A program made the translations under genes and the position numbers. A DNA stretch of 64,000 bases from Sporolactobacillus terrae DSM 11697 (GTDB lineage Bacteria > Bacillota > Bacilli > Bacillales > Sporolactobacillaceae): positions 1 to 64,000 of the forward strand of contig NZ_JFZC01000009.1 of NCBI RefSeq assembly GCF_000648615.1, written 5' to 3'. Under the pieces are notes generated by a model. The model did not search any database. It had not been told where the DNA came from and saw only the letters and a list, made by a program, of their open reading frames with translations. Positions 7,198-16,883 of this stretch are shown here, piece after piece; the stretch's first letter is position 1, and each line of letters starts with the position of its first letter.

Positions 7198-9126
7198 TTA
7201 TGCTTGCGGTACTTTTGTGACTCTGTTCTTAATTTCTGCAAGAATGTTTGCCTTAAATTCATCATAGGCAACGGTATTGGTTTCCTGTTGTCCATATTTG
7301 CGGACGTTGACGGCATTCTGTGCAATTTCTTGATCACCAATAACCAGTGCATAAGGAATCTTGTGCGTTTGAACATCGCGAATCTTATAACCCAGCTTCT
7401 CGCCGCGCAGATCAGCATGAGCTCGGATACCGACCTTTTTCAGATCCGTAACAAGTTTCTTCACGTGATCGATGTGCACATCGGCAACCGGGATCACTTC
7501 AACCTGTGTCGGTGCCAACCAAGTTGGGAAAGCGCCGGCAAAGTGTTCGATCAGAATCGCAAAGAAGCGATCAAGCGACCCATAAACGGCGCGATGAATC
7601 ACGACCGGGCGTACCTTTTCATTGTTTTCGTCAACGTACGTAAGGTCGAATTTTTCCGGCATTTGATAGTCAAGCTGAATCGTCGCACATTGATGTTCAC
7701 GTCCGATGGCATCCTTAATATGGAAGTCGATTTTCGGGCCGTAGAATGCGCCGTCGCCTGCATTAATCATATACGGCTGATTGATTGCTTCAAGCACACG
7801 CTTCAACCCTGCTTCTGCCTGTTGCCACATTTCCAAGCTGCCCATGTGGTCTTCCGGCATGGTTGACAGTTCAACCGTGTATTCAAAGCCAAAGGTTTGA
7901 TAGATCTTGCTGATCAATTGGAAGATGTTTTTAATTTCGCTTTCAATTTGATCCGGACGAACAAAGATATGCGCGTCATCTTGGCAGAACGTGCGCACGC
8001 GAAGCATTCCGTTCAGTGCCCCGCTTAATTCATGACGATGAACTTGCCCGAATTCGGCAATCCGAATCGGCAGGTCGCGGTACGAATGCAGATCATCCTT
8101 GTAAATCAGCATATGTCCCGGGCAGTTCATCGGTTTCAGCGCATAATTGACATCATCGACTTTGGTGAAGTACATGTTTTCATGGTAGTGATCCCAGTGC
8201 CCTGAGTTTTCCCAGAGGCGCTGATTCATCATTAACGGCGTGCGGACTTCATCATAGTCCACTTGACGCTGCAGTTCACGTGAGAAGTTTTCCAGTTCCG
8301 TGCGGATAATCTGACCATTCGGCAGATAGAACGGCATGCCTGGCGCTTCTTCAGAGAACATGAACAGTTCAAGTTGTTTGCCGAGTTTGCGGTGATCTCG
8401 TTTTGCCGCTTCTTCAAGAAAATGCAAGTGCGCGTCGAGATCCTTCTGTTTCAGGAAAGCAACTCCGTAAATCCGCTGCAGCATTTCATTATCGCTGTCA
8501 CCGCGCCAGTAAGCACCGGAAACGTTCATCAATTTGAATGCTTTAATCTTACCGGTTGACGGAAGATGTGGTCCGCGGCACAGGTCGACATAGTCGCCTT
8601 GCGAATAGATCGTAATCGTGGCGTCTTCCGGCAGATCACGGATCAATTCAAGTTTCAGATGATCATCAAGCTTTTTGAAAAGATCAATCGCTTCGGAGCG
8701 GCTGACTTCCTTGCGAACGATCGGCAAATTTTCGCTAACGATCTTCTTCATTTCCTTTTCAATCTTCGGGAAGTCCTCTTTGGAGAGCGAGTGCTCCATT
8801 TCAACATCGTAATAGAAGCCATTCTTAATTACCGGACCAATGCCCAATTTAACATCCGGATAAATCCGCCTTAAGGCTTGAGCAAGAAGGTGTGCGCAGC
8901 TGTGGCGCATGATTTCCAGACCGTCTTCGGAATCCTGTACAACAATTTCAATTGAAGCATCTGCGTCAATCGGCCGCGTTAAATCGTAGAGCGCTCCGTT
9001 GACTTTACCGGCAACCGCCTTTTTTTTCAAGCTGTTACTGATTGATTCTGCAACTTGTTCTGCAGTGACGCCCTTTGGAAATTCCCGTACATTGCCGTCC
9101 GGGAACGTTAATGATACAGATGACAT
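7198..9126 (-). CDS. thrS: Threonyl-tRNA synthetase
   Basis: Cytoplasmic class II synthetase that charges tRNA-Thr, 642 residues, the same size as Bacillus ThrS. It has an N-terminal TGS domain (FPDGNVREFPKGVTAEQVA), the editing-domain motif HSCAHLLAQALRR with its second-half CRGPHLPSTG, class II motif 2 (FGQVHRHELSGALNGMLRVR) and motif 3 (HRAVYGSLDRFFAILIEH), and a C-terminal anticodon-binding domain. Zinc ligands are the Cys of MNCPGHM and two His residues. The start is ATG at 9126, eight bases after AAGGAG; the GTG at 9135 overlaps that site. The gene is controlled by the T-box leader immediately upstream. Confidence 0.97.
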   Translation of the reverse strand: MSSVSLTFPDGNVREFPKGVTAEQVAESISNSLKKKAVAGKVNGALYDLTRPIDADASIEIVVQDSEDGLEIMRHSCAHLLAQALRRIYPDVKLGIGPVIKNGFYYDVEMEHSLSKEDFPKIEKEMKKIVSENLPIVRKEVSRSEAIDLFKKLDDHLKLELIRDLPEDATITIYSQGDYVDLCRGPHLPSTGKIKAFKLMNVSGAYWRGDSDNEMLQRIYGVAFLKQKDLDAHLHFLEEAAKRDHRKLGKQLELFMFSEEAPGMPFYLPNGQIIRTELENFSRELQRQVDYDEVRTPLMMNQRLWENSGHWDHYHENMYFTKVDDVNYALKPMNCPGHMLIYKDDLHSYRDLPIRIAEFGQVHRHELSGALNGMLRVRTFCQDDAHIFVRPDQIESEIKNIFQLISKIYQTFGFEYTVELSTMPEDHMGSLEMWQQAEAGLKRVLEAINQPYMINAGDGAFYGPKIDFHIKDAIGREHQCATIQLDYQMPEKFDLTYVDENNEKVRPVVIHRAVYGSLDRFFAILIEHFAGAFPTWLAPTQVEVIPVADVHIDHVKKLVTDLKKVGIRAHADLRGEKLGYKIRDVQTHKIPYALVIGDQEIAQNAVNVRKYGQQETNTVAYDEFKANILAEIKNRVTKVPQA

Positions 9127-9148
9127 GACTTTCACTCCTTTGAAAAAT

Positions 9149-9376
9149 AAAAAACACCCGCCTCAATAAGAGACGAGTGTTTCTGCTCGTGGTTCCACCC
9201 TTGCTTCCGCAATCAAAAAGACTGCGGCACTTAATCCAATAACGGCGCTGCCGTCAGCGGCTACTCGCATTCACCGCTGAAACTCCGAGGTGGTGGGCGA
9301 TGGCTCGCGGTCAGGAAGTTCGCAGCATCCTTCCCTCTCTGTGCACCGAAACAATCACTCGTGTCCTCTTCATTGC
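9149..9376 (-). promoter_or_regulatory. T-box leader of thrS
   Basis: On the minus strand the leader carries the T-box AGGGTGGAACCACG (plus positions 9188-9201), which pairs with the tRNA acceptor end in the antiterminator. A terminator hairpin with T-run follows (9149-9182; arms AAACACTCGTCTC and GAGGCGGGTGTTT). Upstream sequence includes the AG-rich CAGAGAGGGAAGG segment typical of stem I. Read-through is expected when uncharged tRNA-Thr accumulates. I could not assign the specifier triplet with confidence. Confidence 0.93.
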
Positions 9377-9645
9377 TTTTTTCTTTTATTTCGTGTTGCC
9401 CTTATTGTATGCGTTTCGTTTGCAAAGTGCAAGTCCACCTTTGTTTGCCTCAGGATGTGAAGCCTGAAGGCTAGGTTCAATGCGTTGCGCGCGTTCATCA
9501 CAACATTTATGATTTTGCGAACAAAAAAAATACAATAAAAAATTATTATTTTACGAATCTTTTATTGATTTTATTGGTAGCTGGTGATAGTATTTACTCA
9601 CACTTCACCACATTAAGTTATTAAATGTCATTGGGAGGCGCCATC

Positions 9646-10830
9646 ATGTCTTTTCTGCTCTGTTTTTTGGCAGTCATGGTTTTTATGCTGATTGGTGAAT
9701 GGGTGTCCACCGCATCAAAAGCCTATATTCCATCTGTTTTTGTGTCTGCCGTATTATTCATTATCGGGTTCTGGACGTTCATTCCAAAGGATGTTGTTGT
9801 TCAGGCTTCCTATAGTTCGCAATTCGTTCAAATCTGTATCGCCCTTTTGCTGGTTCACTTGGGCACGCTGATGAATCTGAAACAGCTGATTGCCCAATGG
9901 AAAGCGGTCGCCATCGCGCTGCTCGGTGTTTGCGGTACCATTCTGATCACACTGACGGTCGGTTCAATGATCTTTGACTGGCATACCGTTATCGCTGCGG
10001 TTCCGCCGCTGACGGGCGGACTCGTCGCCGCTCTATTGATGACGGACGGGCTTAAAGCTGCCGGGATTACGGCCTTAGTTGCACTGCCGGTATCCATGTT
10101 CATTACACACAGCCTGATCGGTTATCCGGTTACTTCGGCAATGCTGAAAAAGGAAAGTCAGCGTTTGCTGAAAAAATTCCGGGGTGGCAGCGTGAAACTG
10201 GATCCGAATCGGCAACGGATGATGCAGGGAGCAAGCGATGCCCCGGCAAAACGCATTTTCGGACTGCCGGATGACTATCAAACCTCTGCATTTATTTTGG
10301 TTCGTGTGGCAGTTGTTGCGGTTATCAGCCTTTACGTTGCCCAACTGATGCACGGCGTCATCAATTCCTTTGTTATCTGTCTGATTTTCGGCGTCATCGC
10401 ACATCAATTCGGTTTTCTTGAAGACAATGCACTAAACCGTGCCGGTGTCTTCAGCTGGTTGATTTATGGTTTGCTTGCCTATGTGTTCTCGCAGCTGAAT
10501 CTAACAACGCCGGCGATGCTCGGTCAGATTATTATTCAGATTGTGGTATTAATTCTCCTTGGTATACTAGGAATGTATCTTGCATCTCTAATTCTTGCAA
10601 AACCATTTGGGATGAGCCGGCCAATGGCGTTTGCCTGCTCGCTGACTGCGCTGTTCGGATTTCCTGCCGACTACATATTGACCACAGAAGTGTGCAAGAA
10701 CAACGCCAAGACGGCTGATGAAGAAGAATACCTGCTTGAAAATATCCTTCCGAAAATGCTCGTTGGCGGTTTCGCAACAGTCTCAATCGCTTCAGTCATT
10801 ATTGCTTCAATCTTCCTTAAACTCATCTAA
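9646..10830 (+). CDS. Multi-span membrane transporter, unassigned family
   Basis: Integral membrane protein of 394 residues with ten to twelve hydrophobic segments. The central stretch PPLTGGLVAALLMTDGLKAA and the later FPADYILTTEV resemble re-entrant or substrate-binding loops of secondary carriers of the ion-transporter superfamily, but I cannot name the family with certainty. The start is ATG at 9646, seven bases after GGGAGG; an earlier in-frame ATG at 9625 precedes this site. The gene is followed 22 bases later by an amidohydrolase with its own ribosome binding site and no terminator between, so the two form an operon. The carrier probably brings in the substrate of that hydrolase. Confidence 0.7.
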   Translation: MSFLLCFLAVMVFMLIGEWVSTASKAYIPSVFVSAVLFIIGFWTFIPKDVVVQASYSSQFVQICIALLLVHLGTLMNLKQLIAQWKAVAIALLGVCGTILITLTVGSMIFDWHTVIAAVPPLTGGLVAALLMTDGLKAAGITALVALPVSMFITHSLIGYPVTSAMLKKESQRLLKKFRGGSVKLDPNRQRMMQGASDAPAKRIFGLPDDYQTSAFILVRVAVVAVISLYVAQLMHGVINSFVICLIFGVIAHQFGFLEDNALNRAGVFSWLIYGLLAYVFSQLNLTTPAMLGQIIIQIVVLILLGILGMYLASLILAKPFGMSRPMAFACSLTALFGFPADYILTTEVCKNNAKTADEEEYLLENILPKMLVGGFATVSIASVIIASIFLKLI

Positions 10831-10852
10831 TCGCTAAAGGAGAGAATCATTT

Positions 10853-12040
10853 ATGACAAAAACATTGTACCAGAACTTTTCACTATTTGACGGAACAACC
10901 GATCATTTCGAGACCGACGCGTACTTTGTTGTTGACGACGAAAGCGGAAAGATTATCGAAACAGGGACCGGTTCGCCTGCCTCTGCCGATCAAACCGTTG
11001 ATCTGCAAAACAAATTCGTCATGCCGGGATTGATCAATGCACATACACATATCACTTCTGATGTCTCGGGCAAGCTTGACGCGCTCGGCTCACCGAATCT
11101 GAACCCGATTGTAGCAACCAAAATTGCACTTGATAACTTAAACCGTTTATTGAAACACGGCGTTACCTATATTCGTGATGTCGGTGCCGACTTCGATGTC
11201 GATATTCAACTATCCAAACTGGAAAAGGGCGGACACATTGTTTCGCCAGGCATTTGTGCTTCAGGACGGCCGCTCGCAATGACTGGCGGACACTTCTGCA
11301 CGATTAGCTACGAAGTTGACAGCCCGGATGAAGCACGCAAGGCCGCTCGCAAAGCACTGAAAAACGGGGCCGACAACATTAAGCTGATGGCTACCGGTGG
11401 TGTTTCTTTCGGCGGTGAATCACCGAATGACGTGCAACTGACCGAGGAAGAACTGCGTGCCGCAGTTACCGAAGCTCATCATAAAGGCAGAACGGCAAAT
11501 GCCCATGCTCAAGGTACCGAGGGCATTAAGAATGCGCTCCGTGCCGGCGTTGATTCGGTTGAACACGCGTTTTATCTCGATGATGAAGCCATTCAAATGT
11601 TCCTTGACCAAGGTACATTCATTGTTCCAACGCTCATCGCGGTTTACGGCATTTCCGACCGCGGCGAAGGACAAGTTCCGGACTTCATGCTTGATGTTGC
11701 CCGCGAAGTGAAAAGGGCACATATGGAAAGCATCAGCAAAGCGGCACATGCTGGCGTTAAACTAGCAATGGGCACCGATGCCGGAACACCGAACAACGAT
11801 TTTAAAAATGATTCGGCGTTCGAGCTGGAACTCATGGTCGAAGCAGGGTGCACGCCGCTGCAGGCGCTGCAGGCAGCAACCATTAATGGTGCTCAGCTGC
11901 TCAAGATCGATGAAGAATACGGCACACTTGAAAGCGGAAAATTTGCCGATTTCATCGTCCTTGAGAACAATCCGCTCGAAAGCATCAAAACCGTTCAAGG
12001 CAAGAAACAGGTCTTCAAAAAAGGGCATGAAGTCCTCTGA
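10853..12040 (+). CDS. Metal-dependent amidohydrolase (imidazolonepropionase/prolidase-like)
   Basis: Cytoplasmic hydrolase of the amidohydrolase superfamily, 395 residues. The metal-site elements appear in order: HxH in NAHTHIT (about residue 63), a Lys in NIKLMATGG that can be carboxylated, His in ANAHAQG, His in SVEHAFY, and the catalytic Asp in MGTDAGTP. A C-terminal strand GTLESGKFADFIVLENNPL closes the composite beta-sandwich domain. This subgroup includes Xaa-Pro dipeptidase-type and other cyclic amide or peptide hydrolases. The substrate cannot be read from sequence. It lies in an operon with the upstream transporter, so the substrate is probably an imported amide or dipeptide-like compound. 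The start ATG follows AAAGGAGAG. Confidence 0.85.
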   Translation: MTKTLYQNFSLFDGTTDHFETDAYFVVDDESGKIIETGTGSPASADQTVDLQNKFVMPGLINAHTHITSDVSGKLDALGSPNLNPIVATKIALDNLNRLLKHGVTYIRDVGADFDVDIQLSKLEKGGHIVSPGICASGRPLAMTGGHFCTISYEVDSPDEARKAARKALKNGADNIKLMATGGVSFGGESPNDVQLTEEELRAAVTEAHHKGRTANAHAQGTEGIKNALRAGVDSVEHAFYLDDEAIQMFLDQGTFIVPTLIAVYGISDRGEGQVPDFMLDVAREVKRAHMESISKAAHAGVKLAMGTDAGTPNNDFKNDSAFELELMVEAGCTPLQALQAATINGAQLLKIDEEYGTLESGKFADFIVLENNPLESIKTVQGKKQVFKKGHEVL

Positions 12041-12063
12041 TTAAGACTAAATCCAATGAAGCG

Positions 12064-12113
12064 AGCCGGAGTCATTCAGACGCATGAAGTGCCTGAAGCT
12101 CCGGCTTTTTTTG
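12064..12113 (+). terminator. Terminator of the transporter-amidohydrolase operon
   Basis: AGCCGGAG and CTCCGGCT arms, with inner pairing of TTCA-containing segments, are followed by a run of seven T. Confidence 0.85.
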
Positions 12114-12431
12114 TACCTAAGCGCTCTGGTGCCAGCAAGCACCGCAGATTCTTGCCTGTCTGAGGAGGCTCGCGGTGCGCCCGCGGCAAGCGAGTAACCG
12201 AAGCGACGATTCAACCTTTGAATTTTGTTTCTACTTTCGCGCAATTTCATTTATGGAGTGAAACCATTCGTCGCCAATTCAACCGAATCCTATACTCATA
12301 TGAAATTATTTCTTTTTGCTTTTATTCAATAATACTGCATAATAGTAAAGAGAACGGTCGTCCGCAGAAAACTGCTCCGTTTGAATGCTTAATAGACGTG
12401 GACGAAATTGTTGATTACTGTGAGGTGCGCC
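12114..12431. other. Intergenic region upstream of hisC
   Basis: No gene is seen. Positions about 12120-12210 are GC-rich with short inverted repeats. The later part is AT-rich and should hold the hisC promoter; I see no strong -35/-10 pair. Confidence 0.35.
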
Positions 12432-13493
12432 ATGAGTAGCTATTGGAACCAATTTGCTCAGAAACTCGATCCTTATGTGCCGGGTGAGCAGCCTAAGGAT
12501 AAAAAGTATGTCAAACTGAACACAAATGAAAATCCGTATCCGCCTTCGCCAAAGGTTCTGACTGCGATCAAGGAGGCGGTGAATGATCAGCTTCGCCTCT
12601 ACCCGGATCCAAACTGTGATCTGCTGCGCCAAAAAATTGCGGATCATTTTGAACTCGATGCAGATCAGGTCTTTGTCGGCAACGGTTCTGATGAAGTCCT
12701 TGCCTTCAGCTTCATGACCTTTTTTGAAGCAGAAAAGCCGGTTGCCTTCGCTGATATTACATACAGCTTTTACAAAGTGTACGCCAATCTGTGTTCACTG
12801 AACCCGAAAATCATCCCGCTGAACGCAGACTTCACGGTACCGACGGATGCGTTCTGCACCGCGAACGGCGGTGTGGTCCTCCCAAATCCAAACGCGCCAA
12901 CCGGACGTGGTCTCTCGATCGAAGCTGTAAAACAAATCCTGGATGCAAATCAGGAACAGGTGGTCATCATCGATGAAGCGTACATCGATTTCGGCGGGAC
13001 TTCGGTTGTTCCACTCATTAACGACTACCCAAACCTGCTCGTCGTTCGAACCCTGTCCAAATATTCATCGCTGGCCGGTATTCGCGTCGGATTCGCATTA
13101 GGGCAAAGCGATTTAATGAATGGACTCAATACAGTCAAAAACTCATTTAATTCCTATACGATCGATCGTCTTGCGCTCGCCGCTGCTTGTGCCGCGATCG
13201 AAGACGATGCCTATTACCGTGATCAGGCACAAAAAATCATCGCAACCCGTGAAAAAACGGCCAAACGTTTGGAAGCTCTCGGTTTCTCTGTTATACCTTC
13301 TCAGTCCAACTTTATCTTTGCCAGTCATTCTGAGGTGAATGCAGACATCATTTTCCACGCATTACGCGATAAAGGTGTACTGGTTCGCTATTTCAATCAA
13401 CCACGCATTGACAACTTCATGCGTATCACAATGGGTACCGATGAAGAAATGGACAAACTGGTTAAAGCACTAAACGAGATTCTGGACAAATAA
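12432..13493 (+). CDS. hisC: Histidinol-phosphate aminotransferase
   Basis: PLP-dependent class I/II aminotransferase, 353 residues, converting imidazole-acetol phosphate to histidinol phosphate; HisC enzymes of Bacilli often also transaminate aromatic 2-keto acids. Motifs: KLNTNENPYPPSP at the N-terminus, the PLP-phosphate region VGNGSDEVL, NPNAPTGRGLS, IIDEAYIDFGG, the Schiff-base Lys in TLSKYSSLAGIRVGF, and FMRITMGT with the C-terminal Arg. The start ATG at 12432 follows GAGGTG. No other his or aro genes flank it, so an orphan role in tyrosine/phenylalanine formation is as possible as histidine synthesis. Confidence 0.92.
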   Translation: MSSYWNQFAQKLDPYVPGEQPKDKKYVKLNTNENPYPPSPKVLTAIKEAVNDQLRLYPDPNCDLLRQKIADHFELDADQVFVGNGSDEVLAFSFMTFFEAEKPVAFADITYSFYKVYANLCSLNPKIIPLNADFTVPTDAFCTANGGVVLPNPNAPTGRGLSIEAVKQILDANQEQVVIIDEAYIDFGGTSVVPLINDYPNLLVVRTLSKYSSLAGIRVGFALGQSDLMNGLNTVKNSFNSYTIDRLALAAACAAIEDDAYYRDQAQKIIATREKTAKRLEALGFSVIPSQSNFIFASHSEVNADIIFHALRDKGVLVRYFNQPRIDNFMRITMGTDEEMDKLVKALNEILDK

Positions 13494-13568
13494 CTGCTGA
13501 ACGAATCGATCAGGCGAACAAAGCGCCTGCGCGTTTAAGCTATGGTCTCATTGATCGAACAACTTTTC

Positions 13569-13618
13569 GGGGCATTTCATAGTCAAAAGTAAGTTTTGGC
13601 TGTGAGATGCCCTTTTTT
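13569..13618 (+). terminator. Terminator after hisC
   Basis: GGGGCATTTCA and TGAGATGCCC arms with an internal hairpin (CAAAAGTAAGTTTTG) are followed by a T-run. Confidence 0.8.
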
Positions 13619-13783
13619 AGCATCCCTCCACGTGATCCTAAACTTCCTCAGAATCCCCATCCGTCTTCCCTTCTACCTATTCGAGCCGGTCAATCATTGC
13701 TGCCGTTACGCTTCATAAAAATTCGGATTACTTTGTATTTAATATTGTCTCATGATCGATCTTCGCTTATACTAATAGTCGAT

Positions 13784-13802
13784 GACAATGATAATCATTT
13801 TC
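13784..13802 (+). promoter_or_regulatory. Fur box of the iron-type ABC importer
   Basis: GACAATGATAATCATTTTC matches the 19-base Fur consensus GATAATGATAATCATTATC at 17 positions. It lies 38-56 bases before the start of the permease gene, consistent with repression by Fur when iron is plentiful. Confidence 0.88.
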
Positions 13803-13839
13803 ATTTAAAACGGTAACAATTCTTATTGGAGGTGTTTTT

Positions 13840-14919
13840 TTGGTTACACGCGCGGCTCATCGAAGCGGGAGCGCTTATCTCTATTATCCACTGATTCTCC
13901 TTCTTCTTTTCCTGATAGCGGCATCAATGGTCTTCTCCGTTTCAATTGGCCAAGTACATATCCCGCTCAGGCAATCGATGAACATCATGCTTCATATTTT
14001 GTCCGCTGACCATATCGGTTCTCTGGACAGCGTAACAAACGATTCGTATTTCAACATCATCTATCAAATCAGAATGCCGCGTGTGCTTTTCGCCCTGCTG
14101 ATCGGCATGGGTCTGTCCCTTTGCGGTGCCGTGATGCAAGCGATTGTACAGAATCCGCTTGCGGATCCCTATATTATCGGCATCTCTTCAGGAGCTTCGC
14201 TTGGCGCAACCGTTGCTATTTTAATCGGCTTTGGAGCAGCCGCGTTTCTTTCTAATTTTGGTATTGCCTTCGGAGCATTTATCGGCGCAGTTTTAACTTC
14301 TGCTGCCGTACTCTTGCTCTCAAGCATCGGCGGCAGGGCTACATCGGTGAAGCTTATCCTCTCTGGCGTCGTGGTCGGCGCGTTTTACAGCTCGATGTCC
14401 AATCTCGTTATTTATTTTGCCAACAATGCCGAGGGTGTTCAAAAAGTCGCCTTCTGGTCAATGGGAAGCCTTGCTCCGTCAAGCTGGGACAAAGTCCCCA
14501 TTCTCGCCAGCGTTGTCCTTGCCGGATGCGCTCTGTTTCTCTTTCAGCACCGCATTCTCAATACAATGCTGCTTGGCGACGAATCAGCGGTTACATTGGG
14601 CATTAATTTAAGCCTCTATCGCAAAATTTATATGGTTCTCGCTGCATTGATCACTGGAACCATGGTCGCTTATTCCGGCACAATCGGCTTTGTCGGCTTG
14701 ATTGTACCGCATATCTGCCGCGGACTTTTCGGTGCAGACCATAAACGGTTGCTGCCGGCGACACTGCTCTTAGGCGGTCTTTTTCTCATCTGGGCAGATA
14801 TTTTATCGCGCATTCTGATACCAAATGTTGATCTACCGATCGGCATCATTACCTCTGTGATCGGCTCACCGCTCTTTATCTATATGATTGTGAAAAAAGG
14901 CTACAATTTTGGAGGCTGA
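13840..14919 (+). CDS. Iron-siderophore-type ABC permease (FecCD family)
   Basis: Membrane permease of the BtuC/FecCD family, 359 residues with about ten helices. Diagnostic segments are QIRMPRVLFALLIGMGLSLC, the motif QAIVQNPLADPYIIGISSGA, and GTIGFVGLIVPHICR. The start is TTG at 13840, seven bases after GGAGG; no better ATG exists nearby. It is the first gene of a three-gene importer operon (permease, ATPase three bases later, binding lipoprotein) behind a Fur box. There is one permease gene, so it presumably works as a homodimer. The Fur box supports iron chelate or haem uptake over cobalamin; the exact ligand is unknown. Confidence 0.9.
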   Translation: MVTRAAHRSGSAYLYYPLILLLLFLIAASMVFSVSIGQVHIPLRQSMNIMLHILSADHIGSLDSVTNDSYFNIIYQIRMPRVLFALLIGMGLSLCGAVMQAIVQNPLADPYIIGISSGASLGATVAILIGFGAAAFLSNFGIAFGAFIGAVLTSAAVLLLSSIGGRATSVKLILSGVVVGAFYSSMSNLVIYFANNAEGVQKVAFWSMGSLAPSSWDKVPILASVVLAGCALFLFQHRILNTMLLGDESAVTLGINLSLYRKIYMVLAALITGTMVAYSGTIGFVGLIVPHICRGLFGADHKRLLPATLLLGGLFLIWADILSRILIPNVDLPIGIITSVIGSPLFIYMIVKKGYNFGG

Positions 14920-14922
14920 GCA

Positions 14923-15684
14923 ATGGAACTCGCAGCAAAAGAATTGACAGTACGACGAGGGAAAAAAGAAATCATCAAACATGCATCGGTATTTGTCAAA
15001 AACAAACAATTTGTTGGTCTCATCGGCCCCAACGGCTGCGGCAAATCAACGCTGCTAAAAAGCATTTACAAAAGTCTCACCCCCGAGAGCGGCACCGTCT
15101 ATTTGGACAACCTCGACGTTCTGAAAAGCTCGGAGAAACAGGTGTCACAGAAACTCGGTGTTGTTGGACAGTTTAATGAAATGAGCTTTGATTTGACCGT
15201 TGAACAAATGGTCCTGCTTGGCCGTACCCCGCATAAAAAGCTGCTGGAGCCGGATCAGCCAAATGATTTTCATCGTGTTGACGAAGCGCTGCGGCGCACG
15301 CGATTAACGGATTACCGGAAACGCAGCTATCTGTCGCTTTCCGGCGGCGAGAAACAACGGGTCATTCTTGCGCGTACAATTGCACAACAGCCGCAATTAA
15401 TGATTCTCGACGAACCGACCAATCATTTGGATATTCGTTATCAGTTTGAGATTCTCTCCTGTGTCAAGCAGCTGGGCATCAGCGTCCTCGCCGCGCTCCA
15501 CGATCTAGAACTGGCAGTTATGTATTGCGACTATGTCTATGCCGTTAAAGATGGCGACGTCTATGCCCATGGAAAGCCTGAAGAAGTGCTTACTCCCAAA
15601 ATCATTGAAGCGCTTTATCAAATAAAATGTCAGACCTTTATAAACCCGGTCACTCATCGACTGGGATTTGCTTACGGACTATAA
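14923..15684 (+). CDS. Iron-siderophore-type ABC ATP-binding protein
   Basis: ATPase subunit (FepC/FhuC-like), 253 residues, for the importer encoded with it. Walker A GPNGCGKST, signature LSGGEKQR, Walker B LMILDEPTNHLD and H-loop AALHDLE are all intact. The DEPTNHLDI form of Walker B is usual for the iron-chelate uptake class. It starts three bases after the permease stop and is followed by the lipoprotein gene, so translation is probably coupled. Confidence 0.92.
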   Translation: MELAAKELTVRRGKKEIIKHASVFVKNKQFVGLIGPNGCGKSTLLKSIYKSLTPESGTVYLDNLDVLKSSEKQVSQKLGVVGQFNEMSFDLTVEQMVLLGRTPHKKLLEPDQPNDFHRVDEALRRTRLTDYRKRSYLSLSGGEKQRVILARTIAQQPQLMILDEPTNHLDIRYQFEILSCVKQLGISVLAALHDLELAVMYCDYVYAVKDGDVYAHGKPEEVLTPKIIEALYQIKCQTFINPVTHRLGFAYGL

Positions 15685-15698
15685 GGAGGATCATCATC

Positions 15699-16709
15699 AT
15701 GAAAAAGAAGTCATTCATCGCCTGCGGTTTGGCAGCGCTCTTGCTGCTGGCCGGCTGCAGCAGCGCAACCAGTACATCGGACAAAAACAGCAAGAGCAGT
15801 AAATCCAACTACCCGCTGACTATCCATAATTATACGAAAGCTGAAGGCGGAAGCGAGTGGAAGAAAAAAGATCAGGTCATTAAAAAACAACCGAAACGCG
15901 TTATGGCAACAACCCGAACCGTTGCCGAGCTGCTGCTGCATCTTGGGCTAAAAGAGCAAATCGTCGGCGTTGGCGGCAACTTCGGGGCTCCGGATCAAAC
16001 GGTTGCCAAAGACTATGACGCATTAAAGAAATTAAGCAGCTCCTATGTGGGCAAAGAAGCGGCAATCGGAACCAACCCGGACATCATTGTCAGTCGCGGC
16101 GGTTTGTTTGACAATGCCGACTGGGGTGTTGGAACCGTTGATTCACTGAATAATATGGGTATCAACACCTATGTCCTCAAGTCATCGATCAAAGGCGGTA
16201 CTTATGATTCAATCTACGAAGATATCGACAATCTTGGAAAGCTCTTTAATGTACAGGATCGAGCAAAAGCATTTTCCGACCAATTGAAAGCGAAACAGAA
16301 AAAAATCACATCAGACTTAACAAAAATAAAAAAACCGCAAACCTTTGCCTATTTGCATATGTCGGATCCAAAAGAAGTTTACGTCTATTCTGCCTATGGT
16401 GAGACGTTCTTCAACAATGCATTCAAGATGGTCAAACTCGATAACGTCTTCCAAAATCAAAACGGCAACGTCAGTGTTGAAACCCTAGTAAAAACCAATC
16501 CCGATGTGCTGATCGTTCTCGATTGGGAAGGCGACGGCAAGACGATGAAAAAAGCCCTCTATTCTAATCCGAAACTATCAAGTATGAAAGCGATCAAGAA
16601 CAAAAAGATCTACACCATGGACTATAACTACATGTTCAGTTACAGCTATAACACCCTTGACGGTCTCGAAAATTTGACCAAAGAAATGTACCCGGACCTG
16701 TATAAATAA
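15699..16709 (+). CDS. Iron-chelate-binding lipoprotein (ABC importer)
   Basis: Surface lipoprotein of the class III periplasmic-binding fold (FepB/BtuF-like), 336 residues. The signal peptide ends in lipobox LLAGC (Cys at about residue 20), followed by a Ser/Lys-rich linker. The N-lobe has PKRVMATTRTVAELLLHLGL, and the C-lobe has TNPDVLIVLDW. The start is ATG at 15699 after AAGGAGG; an upstream in-frame extension into the ATPase gene is rejected because it lacks a signal sequence. It is the third gene of the Fur-controlled operon and delivers the ligand to the FecCD permease. The ligand (siderophore, haem or other chelate) is not deducible. Confidence 0.9.
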   Translation: MKKKSFIACGLAALLLLAGCSSATSTSDKNSKSSKSNYPLTIHNYTKAEGGSEWKKKDQVIKKQPKRVMATTRTVAELLLHLGLKEQIVGVGGNFGAPDQTVAKDYDALKKLSSSYVGKEAAIGTNPDIIVSRGGLFDNADWGVGTVDSLNNMGINTYVLKSSIKGGTYDSIYEDIDNLGKLFNVQDRAKAFSDQLKAKQKKITSDLTKIKKPQTFAYLHMSDPKEVYVYSAYGETFFNNAFKMVKLDNVFQNQNGNVSVETLVKTNPDVLIVLDWEGDGKTMKKALYSNPKLSSMKAIKNKKIYTMDYNYMFSYSYNTLDGLENLTKEMYPDLYK

Positions 16710-16883
16710 AAAAGTTCACCTATAATAGTCATGAAAATTTGCAAAAAAATATACATGAATCTCTTTTTAGCTTTTCGCTCACTCAATCGAATTTAGAAAA
16801 ATATTGATGGGTATGATCTCTCATCTATCTTTAAACGCAAATAAAGTGTAGAATGTACTCGCCTAAATAGAAGGAGGAGGAAC

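Noticed and set aside
7204-7866. 220-codon plus-strand frame opposite thrS
   Set aside because: It is the antisense shadow of the thrS catalytic and anticodon-binding regions, with no ribosome binding site or recognisable domain.
13840-16709. Cobalamin (BtuCDF) importer
   Set aside because: The family fits, but a strong Fur box and no cobalamin riboswitch in front of the operon favour an iron chelate.
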